Under the pieces are notes generated by a model. It worked only from the letters and a program-made list of their open reading frames with translations, searched no databases and was not told where the DNA came from. Source: Myxococcus qinghaiensis (GTDB lineage Bacteria; Myxococcota; Myxococcia; Myxococcales; Myxococcaceae). Taken from it: 64,000 nucleotides of DNA. The position numbers were made by a program, and so were the translations under genes. Position 1 is the stretch's first letter. Each line of letters starts with the position of its first letter. Of the stretch, positions 15,708-24,266 are shown piece by piece. The stretch is from assembly GCF_024198215.1 (NCBI RefSeq), contig NZ_JAKCFA010000021.1, positions 124,001-188,000 on the forward strand. The letters run 5' to 3'.

Positions 15708-15751
15708 GAAATCTTGGGATGCGGGCCCGGCCATTCCCTCCTTCCTCCCGA
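15708..15751. promoter_or_regulatory. Conserved 44-base element, copy A
   Basis: This stretch matches 28353-28396 at 35 of 44 positions without gaps. Two fixed blocks (GAAATCTTGGGA and ATTCCCTC) are kept at the same spacing. It lies 34 bases upstream of the small secreted-protein start at 15785 and 125 bases upstream of the lipoprotein start on the other strand. A promoter or regulator site shared with the second kinase locus is likely. Confidence 0.5.
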
Positions 15752-15784
15752 GGCGCTCGTGGGCGCCTGAAAAGGAGAGGTGAT

Positions 15785-15987
15785 ATGCGAATGGGTCGAA
15801 TCGCCGCCGTGGCGTTTGCCGGAGTCGTGTCGCTCGTCCCCCATTCACGAGAGTGAGGTTTCCGCTGGAGCAAGGATGGAATCGGTACTGCTGGGTGGGG
15901 CGGGGGACGGTCGCCACCTACTACTGGCATTACGAGGTCCTGCATATCAACTGGGTGAGCGGCGAGGTCCAGGCTCGGAAGTCATGA
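15785..15987 (+). pseudogene. Small secreted protein, frameshifted at a C tract
   Basis: ATG 15785 has a good ribosome binding site (AAGGAG 15772-15777) and begins a signal peptide (MRMGRIAAVAFAGVVSLVP), but the frame stops at 15856. One frame over, protein-like sequence runs on to a stop at 15987 (QGWNRYCWVGRG, YYWHYEVLHINWVSGEV). One extra C in the C5 run (15838-15842) would join them into a secreted protein of about 67 residues. It is either a real frameshift, phase variation or an assembly error. No family recognised; the aromatic-rich mature part is unusual. Confidence 0.5.
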
Positions 15988-16022
15988 CCGACTGACGTGC
16001 CAGCCGGCCTGTCGCCCGGGCG

Positions 16023-16916
16023 TCACTCGAGCATTCCATGGAGGCTGATATCCAGTCGGCTGCTGACCAGCCCCAGGAGGCTCTCCAATGCAAGCTGGTC
16101 CTGCTTCAGCCGGGGAGCGAGCTCCATGCGAACGTGCTCGAGCAGCAGCCTGCGGGCATCGGCGACCCTGCGCGCGACGCCGGAGCGCGAGCCCCCGTAC
16201 ATGAGCGTCAGCCGGTCCATCGTGAACCCATGGAAATGGTGCAGGCGCAGCAGGGCCCGCTCCTGCTCGGGGAGCACGGTCACCGCCTTCCGGAGCGACT
16301 CGACCAGGAGCTGGCGTGCGTCTTCACGCAGCAGCGCGTACTCGGGGTCGCTCGGTGCCAGCAGCTGCGCGAGCTCCTCGGGGGGCTCGGCGACGAGCTG
16401 GTGGCGCTCGTCCTGGCCCACGAGCTCTCCGGCGACGCGCGCGGCGATGATGCCCACCCAGGTCAGCAGCGGCCCTCGCCCCCCATAGGTCGCAATCCTC
16501 GGAGGGGTGTTGCCGCTGCCCACCAACAGCCGCTCGCGAAGCACCTGCAGCACCTCGTCCACCAGGCTCGGCGACAACCTCCCGAGCCGGTGGGGGATGT
16601 GCCGGAGGATGTTCTGCTCGAAGGCCCGGAGGGCCGAGGGGTCCGCGCTGGCGCAGGCGCACGCGAGGTACAGGTCGGCACCGTGGAGGATGCGCAGCAC
16701 CTCCGAGGCCTTTCCCGGCGGCAGGTGCCGGGCCAGGTGCCGCATGAAGTCCTCGGCTGGGAGCGACACCGTGGGCCACCCGGTCCGGGCCACCTCCACG
16801 ATTTTGTGGAGCAGCGCGTCCAGCCCGTCCACGGCCTCCAGCTCCGCGCGCCGCTCCCTTGGAAGCTGCTCCCGCAGCGGTGTCACCAGGTCGTCTGTCT
16901 TCCGGTCCGCGCTCAT
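16023..16916 (-). CDS. RNA polymerase sigma-70 factor, Myxococcales family 1 type
   Basis: 297 residues, resembling the Myxococcales-specific sigma-70 family described as gmx1 (TIGR03001 type), which is longer than normal ECF factors. The sigma2-like region is about 95-190 (FEQNILRHIPHRLGRLS, GGRGPLLTWVGIIAARVAGE) and the sigma4-like helix-turn-helix about 215-270 (AVTVLPEQERALLRLHHFHG, MDRLTLMYGGSRSGVARRV). Its start overlaps the stop of the upstream zinc-finger Ser/Thr kinase by four bases (ATGA), so the two are made together. The kinase's zinc-binding N-terminus looks like an anti-sigma module, so it probably controls this factor. Target promoters are unknown. Confidence 0.85.
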   Translation of the reverse strand: MSADRKTDDLVTPLREQLPRERRAELEAVDGLDALLHKIVEVARTGWPTVSLPAEDFMRHLARHLPPGKASEVLRILHGADLYLACACASADPSALRAFEQNILRHIPHRLGRLSPSLVDEVLQVLRERLLVGSGNTPPRIATYGGRGPLLTWVGIIAARVAGELVGQDERHQLVAEPPEELAQLLAPSDPEYALLREDARQLLVESLRKAVTVLPEQERALLRLHHFHGFTMDRLTLMYGGSRSGVARRVADARRLLLEHVRMELAPRLKQDQLALESLLGLVSSRLDISLHGMLE

Positions 16917-19900
16917 CGCTTCGCCTCACGTCGCTGCCAGGCCTGCACCAGCAGGAGCCCTGGGCGACCCCTGACTCCTCCGGACTCCAGCCGCGTCCGG
17001 GCCTCCTCGGCCATCATGAGGGCCCGCGCCCGGTCCGGCGAGGGACGTTTTTCCATGAGCGCCCGGGCCAGCACGAAGGCGGTGTTGCCCGCGACCAAGG
17101 GATCTCCAGGTCGGCCCGGCTGGGTGAGGCTGCTCCAGGCGCGCTCGAGCAGAGGAATCGCCTTGGCCGCGGCGCCCAGCGCCAGGTGCGCTTCGCCGGC
17201 ACAGGTCAGGGCGTTGGCTCCGTCTGCGGACTCCTGGCTCTGGACCTTCTCCGTGAGCTTCCACGCCTGCTCGCAGTACTCGAGCGCCTCTTGCGGAGCC
17301 TGGGTTTTCAGGGCCACCTCCGCCAGGGGCAGCAGCACCGATATCGTGCTCGCCGCTCCCGGGCCTTGCGATGCCTCCATCCGCTTCAGCGCTTCCAGCA
17401 AGTCACGCCGTGCCTCGCGATGGTTGCCCGAGTACATGTGCGCATACGCTCGAATCTTCAAGGGAAGGGTGGCGCGCGGTGTGTCCGGGCCCATTGACCG
17501 CCGGATGCGCTCCAGGGCCTCCGTGGTGAGGGCAATCGTCTTGTCGTGCTGGCCCTCGTCGCCGTACACCATCGCCTGCTCCGTGAGGACCTGGACGACG
17601 TTGAAGTGGTCGGGTCCCCGGGCGGCTTCAAAGAGGGGACGCGCCCGCTCGAGCAGGGGCCGCGCCTCCGCCAGCCGGCCCTCGACGCGTGAGAGCCCCG
17701 CGAGGTTCAAGAGCAGGGTCGCGAAGACGGCGTTCTCCGTGACGGGAGCCGCCTCCTGGAGGGCCATGGCCGTGCGCCAGGTGTCGATGGCCTCGGCGTT
17801 CCGACCCAGCCCTTTGTAGGCCGAGGCGACCCGGTCGTAGGAGGCCACGAGGCCCGGGTTGTCGGGGCCCAGCAGGCGCTTGCGGATATCCAGGGCCTGG
17901 AGATGGAGCTCCAGCGTCTCCTTTCCGCGGCGCTGGACCATGCGAATCTTTCCGAGCTGGTGGAGGAACTCCGCGGTGCGGAGGCTGTCCGGGCCTCCTC
18001 TCCTGCGTGAGAACTCCAGGCCCTGGAGCGCCTCCTGCTCCGCCTCGGCGATGTTGCCTTGCTGAAACCGGAGCGAAGACAGGCGGAGGTGCAGCTTCGT
18101 CGTGATGTCCGGGAAGCGCTCGGGCCCCAGCCGCTCGACGGAGGCCTGGGCATGCCGGACGAGCTTCTCCGCGTCCGCGGGGCGGGACAAAGACTCGCCC
18201 ACCCAGATGAGCTCCAGCCATGCACGCGCCACCGTCTCGTCATCGCGTCCGGCCTCGGCGGCCCACAGGGCCTGGTAGAGGAACTCCTCCGCCTCCTTTG
18301 GCTTGTCGTTCTCCCCGTGGCTCATGCCGTGCGTCAGGAGGACCTCCGCCGCCAGGGGCTTGTAGTCGAGCCCCTTGAGGTCCTCGAGGAGGGCCGACGT
18401 CACCGCCAGGCTCTCCGGGTAGCGGCGAGCCAGGCTGTGGGCCCGGGCCTGCGCCAGCGTGTGCCGTGCCGTGTCCACCCGGGGGCGGAGGGCGTCGGGC
18501 GGCTGGGGGCGGCTGGTGAGCCCGGGGGTGTCCCGGCAGCCGGTGAGCCCCTCCAGGGAGGCGGTCAGCTGGGGCGCGTTCTCCACCATCAGCGCGTCCG
18601 CCTTCTCCAGCACCTCGGTGGTGGCGGCGAGCTGCCACAGTCGCGTGTCGAGGCAGGCCGCCGTCTGCCACGCGGTGATGTCCGAGGCGTCGCGGCCCGC
18701 GGCCAGGCAGGACTCGGTCCGCAGCGTGCGCCACTGGGCGGCGTAGGCGTCCACCGCCCCCGAGAGCCGCTCCCAGGCCGCGTTGGCGTAGGGCATGCCC
18801 GTGGCGATGAAGGCCGCACGCACGCGCTCGCGCCGCTCGGGGCTCCAGGCCGCCGCCAGCTTCTCCACTTCCTGCTCGCAGCGTGCCTCGCGCCGCTGCG
18901 TCACCCCATAGGTCGCGAGGATGCCCAGCAGGCCTGTCGCCGTCGCCACTCCCCATGTGAGCATCCTCCGGCGCGGCGGTGGCGCGAGCGCCGCCAGCAG
19001 GGCCTGCAGGGTGGGGAAGCGGTCCTCGGGCCTGGCGCTGAGCCCCCGGAGGACCGCGCGTCGAATCCGGGTCGGGACGTTCACCTCGCGTTTGGGAGGA
19101 CTCAACCTCCCTTGCCGCGCGGCCTGTCCCAGCTCCTTCAGCGTCTCGCCCTGGAAGGGGCGCGAGCCAAACAAGGCCTCGTGGAGCGCCACGCAGAAGC
19201 TGAACTCGTCGGAGCGGGCATCCGCACGCTGGCCCTGCATCAGCTCTGGCGCGAGGTAGGCGGGCGTGCCCAGCAGCTGGCCCGTCCGGGTGAGGCTCTT
19301 CAGGGAGGCGACGTGCGCCGGGTCGTCCTCACGCAGGGGAGCGCCATCCTCCTGGGAGAGCTGCCCGGCGATGCCGAAGTCCGTCACGAAGACGCGGCCG
19401 TGTCTGCCCAGGAGGGTGTTGGCGGGTTTGAAGTCGCGGTGCACCAGGCCCGCGGCGTGCGCGGCGGCCAGCCCCTTGCCGGCTTCGAGGAAGACCCGGA
19501 GCACCTCCCTCCAGGGACGCGGCTCCCGCATCCACTCCGCCAGGGTGATTCCCTCCACGAGCTCCATGGCCAGGAAGACGGCCTCTCCATGGGTGCCCAC
19601 GTCATAGAGGGTGACGACGTTGGGATGCGCGAGTCGGGCGAGTGCCTGCGCCTCGCGCAGCAGCCGCTGCCGCAGTTCCTCCTGTTGGCGTCCCTCGGAG
19701 CGAAGCATCTTGAGCGCCACCCGGCGGCCCAGCTCCGGGTCATCCGCCGCGTAGACGACGCCCATCGCTCCGGCGCCGAGCGGCCCTGTCACCACGTAGC
19801 GGGAGACCCTGTCGCCCGGCCTCAGGGATTGCGCGGGCGTCTGCTCCAGGGAGGTCGAAGCTCCGGCCAGAACCTCCGTCCCATTCCCCGCCGCCAGGGC

Positions 19901-20080
19901 CCACCGACAGTCCGCACAGCTCTCCACGTGCGCCAGGACGGAGGCCCGGTGCTCTTCGGAGAGCAGCCCGGCGAGGAAGTCTGTCAGCGTCACTTCCTGG
20001 GGACATGACGGCGTGGGGAGGGACTCCGTGCCGCGTTCGGGTTCGCCAGATGGGGTGGATGTGGGTACTCGGTCACGCAT
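16913..20080 (-). CDS. Zinc-finger Ser/Thr protein kinase with TPR sensor region, coupled to sigma factor
   Basis: 1055 residues. The N-terminus carries a ZAS/zf-HC2-like motif (Cys26, His51, Cys55, Cys58; HVESCADC) as in zinc-binding anti-sigma proteins. The Hanks kinase domain (~93-365) is complete: GAGAMG loop, Lys124, HRD with Asp216 and Asn221, DFG at 234, GTPAYLAPE. A membrane segment follows (~372-391), then about 650 residues of TPR-like helical repeats, probably periplasmic. ATG 20080 is chosen for its GAGGGG sequence five bases upstream; a TTG at 20119 is possible. It overlaps the sigma factor gene by ATGA. Inferred role: a signal sensed by the TPR region alters the kinase and releases or phosphorylates the sigma factor. 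It is paralogous to the kinase at 25161-28307. Confidence 0.9.
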   Translation of the reverse strand: MRDRVPTSTPSGEPERGTESLPTPSCPQEVTLTDFLAGLLSEEHRASVLAHVESCADCRWALAAGNGTEVLAGASTSLEQTPAQSLRPGDRVSRYVVTGPLGAGAMGVVYAADDPELGRRVALKMLRSEGRQQEELRQRLLREAQALARLAHPNVVTLYDVGTHGEAVFLAMELVEGITLAEWMREPRPWREVLRVFLEAGKGLAAAHAAGLVHRDFKPANTLLGRHGRVFVTDFGIAGQLSQEDGAPLREDDPAHVASLKSLTRTGQLLGTPAYLAPELMQGQRADARSDEFSFCVALHEALFGSRPFQGETLKELGQAARQGRLSPPKREVNVPTRIRRAVLRGLSARPEDRFPTLQALLAALAPPPRRRMLTWGVATATGLLGILATYGVTQRREARCEQEVEKLAAAWSPERRERVRAAFIATGMPYANAAWERLSGAVDAYAAQWRTLRTESCLAAGRDASDITAWQTAACLDTRLWQLAATTEVLEKADALMVENAPQLTASLEGLTGCRDTPGLTSRPQPPDALRPRVDTARHTLAQARAHSLARRYPESLAVTSALLEDLKGLDYKPLAAEVLLTHGMSHGENDKPKEAEEFLYQALWAAEAGRDDETVARAWLELIWVGESLSRPADAEKLVRHAQASVERLGPERFPDITTKLHLRLSSLRFQQGNIAEAEQEALQGLEFSRRRGGPDSLRTAEFLHQLGKIRMVQRRGKETLELHLQALDIRKRLLGPDNPGLVASYDRVASAYKGLGRNAEAIDTWRTAMALQEAAPVTENAVFATLLLNLAGLSRVEGRLAEARPLLERARPLFEAARGPDHFNVVQVLTEQAMVYGDEGQHDKTIALTTEALERIRRSMGPDTPRATLPLKIRAYAHMYSGNHREARRDLLEALKRMEASQGPGAASTISVLLPLAEVALKTQAPQEALEYCEQAWKLTEKVQSQESADGANALTCAGEAHLALGAAAKAIPLLERAWSSLTQPGRPGDPLVAGNTAFVLARALMEKRPSPDRARALMMAEEARTRLESGGVRGRPGLLLVQAWQRREAKR

Positions 20081-20345
20081 ACGGCCCCTCTGGAAAATCC
20101 GGGGATGCAGGCTAGTCAAGTCCGAGGTGTTTGACCATCAAGGCGTAGGGGCATGGCCCCTTCCTCTGGGAGCCGGGCGTGGCATGTCTGTCATTCACTC
20201 GCCTCTACGCACTGCCTGACGTGCGATTGCGTGCGCATGAGCGCGTTCGCGTCCGCTCCATGGGCCGGGCGCCGAAGGACCACGTGCTCTGCTTCGACGA
20301 CGCCAACGCCCCCGGATTCCCTCCAGCTCCGCGTGGGAGGCGGAA

Positions 20346-21224
20346 TCAGGTGGAGCCGATGCTCGCCACGGTGTCCAGCGCCCCAAGCACATCGTCCGGA
20401 AGCTTGAGCTCGGCGGCGGCGAGGTTCTCCCTCAGGTGCGCGACGGACGAGGTGCCGGGAATCAAGAGGATGTTGGGCGAGCGACGAAGGAGCCAGGCGA
20501 GCGCGACCTGCATGGGCGTGGCGCCAAGGCGCGCGGCGACGTCAGACAAGGTCGACGACTGCAGCGGGGTGAAGCCGCCGAGCGGGAAGAACGGCACATA
20601 GGCGATGCCATCGCGGGCGAGCTCGTCTATCAACGCGTCATCCCCTCGCTGCGCCAGGTTGTATTGGTTCTGCACACAGACGATGTCGCAGACCTCGCGG
20701 CCTTCCAGGACTTGCGTGCGCGTGACATTGCTCAAGCCGATGTGACGAATCAGTCCTTGCTTCTGGAGGTCGGCGAGCACGCGGAGCGGTGCCTCCAGGG
20801 AGCCCTCTTCGGGGTGATGCACGTTGAACATGCTGCGGAGGTTGACGACATCGAGCACCTCCAGCCCCAGGTTGCGGAGGTTGTCGTGGACCGCCTGGGT
20901 CAGCTCCTCGCGCGAAAAGGCAGGCAGCCAGGAGCCATCCGCACCCCGCTTCGCGCTGACCTTGGTGACGATGGTGAGCCCCTCGCGATAGGGGTGCAGC
21001 GCTTCGCGAATCAACTGATTGGTGATGTGCGGACCATAGAAGTCGCTGGTGTCGATGTGGTCGACCCCGCTCGCGACGGCCTCGCGCAGCACGGCGAGGG
21101 CCGCGTCCCTGTCTTTCGGCGGGCCGAACACTCCGGGCCCCGCCAGTTGCATGGCGCCATAGCCGAGCCGCTTCACGCGGCGCGCGCCAAGGTTGAACGT
21201 TCCGACCTGCTCGATGCTGGACAT
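20346..21224 (-). CDS. Aldo/keto reductase, YdbC (pyridoxal reductase)-like, copy 1
   Basis: 292 residues, close in motif order to E. coli YdbC (also called PdxI): LGYGAMQLAGPGVFGPP, HIDTSDFYGPHITNQ with Asp58 and Tyr63, IVTKVS with Lys88, and PFFPLGGFTPLQSS. It should be an NADPH-dependent cytoplasmic reductase. ATG 21224 has AAAGGAG seven bases upstream. It is divergent from a LysR gene (91 bases apart), its likely regulator. A second, clearly related copy lies at 31209-32078 in the same orientation and also faces a LysR gene. The 265 bases between this gene and the kinase at 20080 hold no gene. Confidence 0.92.
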   Translation of the reverse strand: MSSIEQVGTFNLGARRVKRLGYGAMQLAGPGVFGPPKDRDAALAVLREAVASGVDHIDTSDFYGPHITNQLIREALHPYREGLTIVTKVSAKRGADGSWLPAFSREELTQAVHDNLRNLGLEVLDVVNLRSMFNVHHPEEGSLEAPLRVLADLQKQGLIRHIGLSNVTRTQVLEGREVCDIVCVQNQYNLAQRGDDALIDELARDGIAYVPFFPLGGFTPLQSSTLSDVAARLGATPMQVALAWLLRRSPNILLIPGTSSVAHLRENLAAAELKLPDDVLGALDTVASIGST

Positions 21225-21286
21225 GTGCTCTCCTTTGCAGACGAGGCAAAGTAGGCCGCCGCCGGGCTGACGAGAATCAGGTACAA

Positions 21287-21305
21287 TCCGCACGGGCTGT
21301 GCGGA
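21287..21305. promoter_or_regulatory. Inverted repeat upstream of LysR gene
   Basis: TCCGCAC and GTGCGGA are perfect arms with a five-base spacer, ending ten bases before the LysR start (21316). A TACAAT sequence (21282-21287) overlaps its left edge and could be a -10 box. The position fits autoregulation by the LysR protein. Confidence 0.5.
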
Positions 21306-21315
21306 GTGGCGAACA

Positions 21316-22224
21316 ATGAAAGTCGACCTGAGCGATTTGAATGCCTTCCTGGCGGTGGCGCGCGCTGGAGGCTTTCGCGATGGCGCCCGCGTCAGCGGAA
21401 GCAGCGCATCCGGTCTCAGCGAGGCGGTGCGCCGGCTGGAGGCCCAGCTGGGAGTCCGGCTGCTCAACAGGACGACGCGCAGTGTCGTCCTCACGGAAGC
21501 AGGCGAGGGGTTGCTCGCGCGGCTTGGCCCCGCCTTGACGGAGGTGGAGGCGGCCCTCGACGTGGTGAACGGCTTTCGAGACCGGCCGGCGGGGGTGCTG
21601 CGTCTCAACGTGTCGGTCAGCGCGGCGAGGCTGGTGCTGCCCCGCATCGTCCCGCCCTTCCTCGCGGCCTATCCCGATGTCCGGCTGGAGGTGATGACGG
21701 ACGAGAGCTTTGTCGACGTGCTCGCGGCCGGGTGCGACGCCGGCATCCGCTACGATGACCGGTTGGAGCAGGACATGATTGCGGTGCCCATCGGGCCCCG
21801 CGTCCAGCGCTACGCCGCCGCCGCCTCCCCGGCCTACCTGGCGCGCCGGGGTCGTCCGTTGCACCCGCGTGACTTGCTCGACCATGCCTGTCTGCGCGGA
21901 CGCTTCCCGAGCGGGACGATGACGTCGTGGGAGTTCGAGAAGGGAGATGAGGTCGTCAAGGTCGAGCCAACGGGGCCGTTGATAGTCCGGGTCGGAGGGG
22001 CGACCGACCTCGCCGTCGACGCGGCCATCGCCGGTTGCGGCATTGTCTACCTCTTCGAGGACTGGCTGCGGCCGCACCTGGACCGGGGAGCCCTCGAGCC
22101 CATCCTCGAGCCCTGGTGGCAGTCCTTCTCCGGGCCGTTTCTCTACTACCCCGGGCGGCGTCTCGTTCCGACGCCGCTCCGGGCTTTCGTCGACTTCATC
22201 AAGGCCTCGGCGGAGCCATCCTGA
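21316..22224 (+). CDS. LysR family transcriptional regulator (CrgA-like group)
   Basis: 302 residues. The winged helix-turn-helix is at 1-62 (MKVDLSDLNAFLAVARAGGF, SGSSASGLSEAVRRLEAQLG, RLLNRTTRSVVLTEAG), followed by the periplasmic-binding-like effector domain (GVLRLNVSVSAARLVLPRIV, YPDVRLEVMTDESFVDV). The motif style matches the CrgA-like subgroup, which typically controls a divergent oxidoreductase gene, here the aldo/keto reductase. The ligand is unknown. Confidence 0.92.
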   Translation: MKVDLSDLNAFLAVARAGGFRDGARVSGSSASGLSEAVRRLEAQLGVRLLNRTTRSVVLTEAGEGLLARLGPALTEVEAALDVVNGFRDRPAGVLRLNVSVSAARLVLPRIVPPFLAAYPDVRLEVMTDESFVDVLAAGCDAGIRYDDRLEQDMIAVPIGPRVQRYAAAASPAYLARRGRPLHPRDLLDHACLRGRFPSGTMTSWEFEKGDEVVKVEPTGPLIVRVGGATDLAVDAAIAGCGIVYLFEDWLRPHLDRGALEPILEPWWQSFSGPFLYYPGRRLVPTPLRAFVDFIKASAEPS

Positions 22225-22261
22225 CGGAAGTCGCCATCCACGGGGCTCCGTCAATGGCTTG

Positions 22262-23410
22262 CTAGAAAGGGCCCCAGCAATCAGTGCACACGATGACCTG
22301 CGAATCCGAGGCCTCGCAGACCCCGTTTCCACAGGTGCCGCAATCCGCGACGCACGAACCATTCTGTTCGAAGATGTTGCAGATGCCGTCGCCGCAGGGC
22401 GGGCAGTCATCGGTGCACACGCCTTCTTCGCCACTCTGGCAGATGAAGTCGCCGCAGAACGCCTGGCAATCCGCGGGACAGCTCTGGTTGTTCTCCTCCG
22501 GATAGCACCTGCCATCGCCACAGACGGCGGGGTCCGTGTACATCCAGCGAATGGTCTTCACGTCCGTCGCGCTCATGCCCGAGGTCTGCCCCATGAGGTA
22601 CTCCCTTCCCCGGAGGGAGCGGAGGGTCGGCGCCCCGTTCCTCGTGAAGGCAGTGGGGGCGTAATGCATGATGGAGCCCTCATCGTAGTCATACAGGTCG
22701 CCGGAGATGGGCGTCGAGCTGCCGCAGTACCGGTTGAAGGCGTGCTCATACCCGGGCAGCACATTGGCCCAGAGGACTTCGACGTAGCTGTCCCGGTCGC
22801 AGCGGCTCTGCTCGTGCCACATTCCCAGCGCGTGCAGCAGCTCGTGGATGGTGCTGCCCGTGCCGCAGCCGTCCGCGAGATTGATGACCTGCCTGCCGCC
22901 GACGCGCCCGACCTGGGAGTTGCACTCCGTGGCGTTTCGCGTGATGTAGATGTAGTCCGCGTGCGCGGCGGTGCGCGGGACGAAGTCCACGCCCGGGTTG
23001 TTGGCCTCGACATGGGCGATGGCGTCCGTCACCCGGTACTGCATGGGGAGGGCCGGGTCGATGACGTACGGCACGCGGCCCGAGCTCCAACGGCTGCCGC
23101 TCGCGTAGGTGATGCTGCCCATGGCTTGCACGCCGTCCGTGGGAGCGCGCTCCAGGGCCTCGCGGCTGGTGGGAATCACATCCGCCGGCCCCAGGTCGAT
23201 GTCGCCCTCGAAGAGGGCTCGGCCGCCTTGCACCGCGAAGGTGATTTGCGTGGGCTCGCCGCGGATGACGGCCCAGCCGGTGCCAACGGCTCCGGAGGGG
23301 GAGGGCGTCCCCGCGCCCACGGGAACCGCGGAGGAGTCGTCGCCATCGACCTGACAGCCAGCGAGCAGCGTGAGGATGGAAACAGCCATGAGGGAGCGGC
23401 AGAAAGACAC
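22262..23410 (-). CDS. Astacin-type (M12A) zinc metalloprotease lipoprotein
   Basis: 382 residues with a lipoprotein signal (ILTLLAGC; Cys19). The astacin zinc site is intact: His189, Glu190, His193, His199 and Glu200 (HELLHALGMWHEQSR), with the Met-turn SIMHYAP downstream. The C-terminal ~90 residues hold four Cys-rich repeats of CGDGxC...C..DC type, similar in style to the protein at 47455-47946. GTG 23410 is chosen because GGAGAG lies five bases upstream; ATG 23389 would cut the signal peptide short. The region before the protease domain (~25-110) may be a propeptide. Likely an outer-surface or secreted protease used on prey or matrix proteins (inferred). Confidence 0.9.
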   Translation of the reverse strand: MSFCRSLMAVSILTLLAGCQVDGDDSSAVPVGAGTPSPSGAVGTGWAVIRGEPTQITFAVQGGRALFEGDIDLGPADVIPTSREALERAPTDGVQAMGSITYASGSRWSSGRVPYVIDPALPMQYRVTDAIAHVEANNPGVDFVPRTAAHADYIYITRNATECNSQVGRVGGRQVINLADGCGTGSTIHELLHALGMWHEQSRCDRDSYVEVLWANVLPGYEHAFNRYCGSSTPISGDLYDYDEGSIMHYAPTAFTRNGAPTLRSLRGREYLMGQTSGMSATDVKTIRWMYTDPAVCGDGRCYPEENNQSCPADCQAFCGDFICQSGEEGVCTDDCPPCGDGICNIFEQNGSCVADCGTCGNGVCEASDSQVIVCTDCWGPF

Positions 23411-23586
23411 GGAGCTCTCCAATCTTCGCCAAGGGCGGTGAGGTTTCGAATAGTACGCCGCGTGTCAGCTCGTCGAGCCGCCGAGGACGCCTCCGCAATC
23501 GTGAGCGCCGTGCTTCGTAGGGGCTCTGGAAGTCCCATGGCCCACACCGTTCCTGTCCTCCCCACTTCGAACCACGAGTCTCCCTG

Positions 23587-24213
23587 ATGGCAAGCAAGGC
23601 ATGCTGGGTCCTCTTCGCCACCCTCTGTCTGGCCGTGGGCCTCTATCCCATCAGCTACTTCCTCGCGGCCTCGAACTTCGGGCTGCGCGCCTCGAAGAGC
23701 GTCGAGCTGTTGGCCGACCCCGTCTGGAACGCGGCCTTCTACACACACATCGCCCTGGGCGGACTCGCGCTGGCCATCGGCTGGACCCAGTTCGTCGCGA
23801 GACTGCGACTCAGGCGCCCGGGCGCACACCGGCTCCTTGGAAAGGTCTACGTCGGAGCGGTCCTGCTGAGCGGACTCACTGGCGTCTATGTCGGCTTCTT
23901 CGCCACGGGGGGCGTCATCGCCGCGTCAGGCTTCGTCAGCCTGGGCCTCGTCTGGCTCTACACCACGGCCTCCGCCTATTGGCTCATCAAGAACCGGCGA
24001 GTCGAAGAGCACCGGCTCATGATGACCTACAGCTATGCGGCTTGTTTCGCGGCGGTCACACTGCGGCTCTGGATGCCCCTCCTGATTCACGCCCTGGGCG
24101 ACTTCGTCTCGGCCTACAGAGTCGTCGCCTGGCTCTGCTGGCTCCCCAACCTTGGCGTGGCATACCTCGTCTCGCGCAGGCAGCTCCAGGCGCGCGCGCT
24201 CGTGGCTTCGTGA
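23587..24213 (+). CDS. DUF2306 family membrane protein
   Basis: 208 residues with about six hydrophobic helices and a DUF2306-like pattern: HIALGGLALAIGWTQF, the RRPGAHRLLGKVYVGAVLLSG loop, VEEHRLMMTYSYA and FAAVTLRLWMP. The conserved histidines in HR motifs may bind heme or metal; the function of the family is unknown. Its ribosome binding site is weak. It is monocistronic and ends at a perfect hairpin facing the Ala/Lys-rich protein gene. Confidence 0.85.
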   Translation: MASKACWVLFATLCLAVGLYPISYFLAASNFGLRASKSVELLADPVWNAAFYTHIALGGLALAIGWTQFVARLRLRRPGAHRLLGKVYVGAVLLSGLTGVYVGFFATGGVIAASGFVSLGLVWLYTTASAYWLIKNRRVEEHRLMMTYSYAACFAAVTLRLWMPLLIHALGDFVSAYRVVAWLCWLPNLGVAYLVSRRQLQARALVAS

Positions 24214-24246
24214 CGAGACGACGGTTCCGTTCGCCACGTCGTCTCG
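24214..24246. terminator. Perfect 10-bp hairpin between convergent genes
   Basis: CGAGACGACG (24214-24223) pairs with CGTCGTCTCG (24237-24246) over 13 bases. It starts right after the DUF2306 stop and faces the end of the Ala/Lys-rich gene (24267), so it can serve both. Confidence 0.55.
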
Positions 24247-24266
24247 CGCGGGCCGTCTGACTTCGC

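Noticed and set aside
18059..20008. 649-codon plus-strand frame opposite the first zinc-finger kinase
   Set aside because: The similar frame opposite the paralogous kinase (26670-28418) shows it is a by-product of the conserved kinase coding strand.
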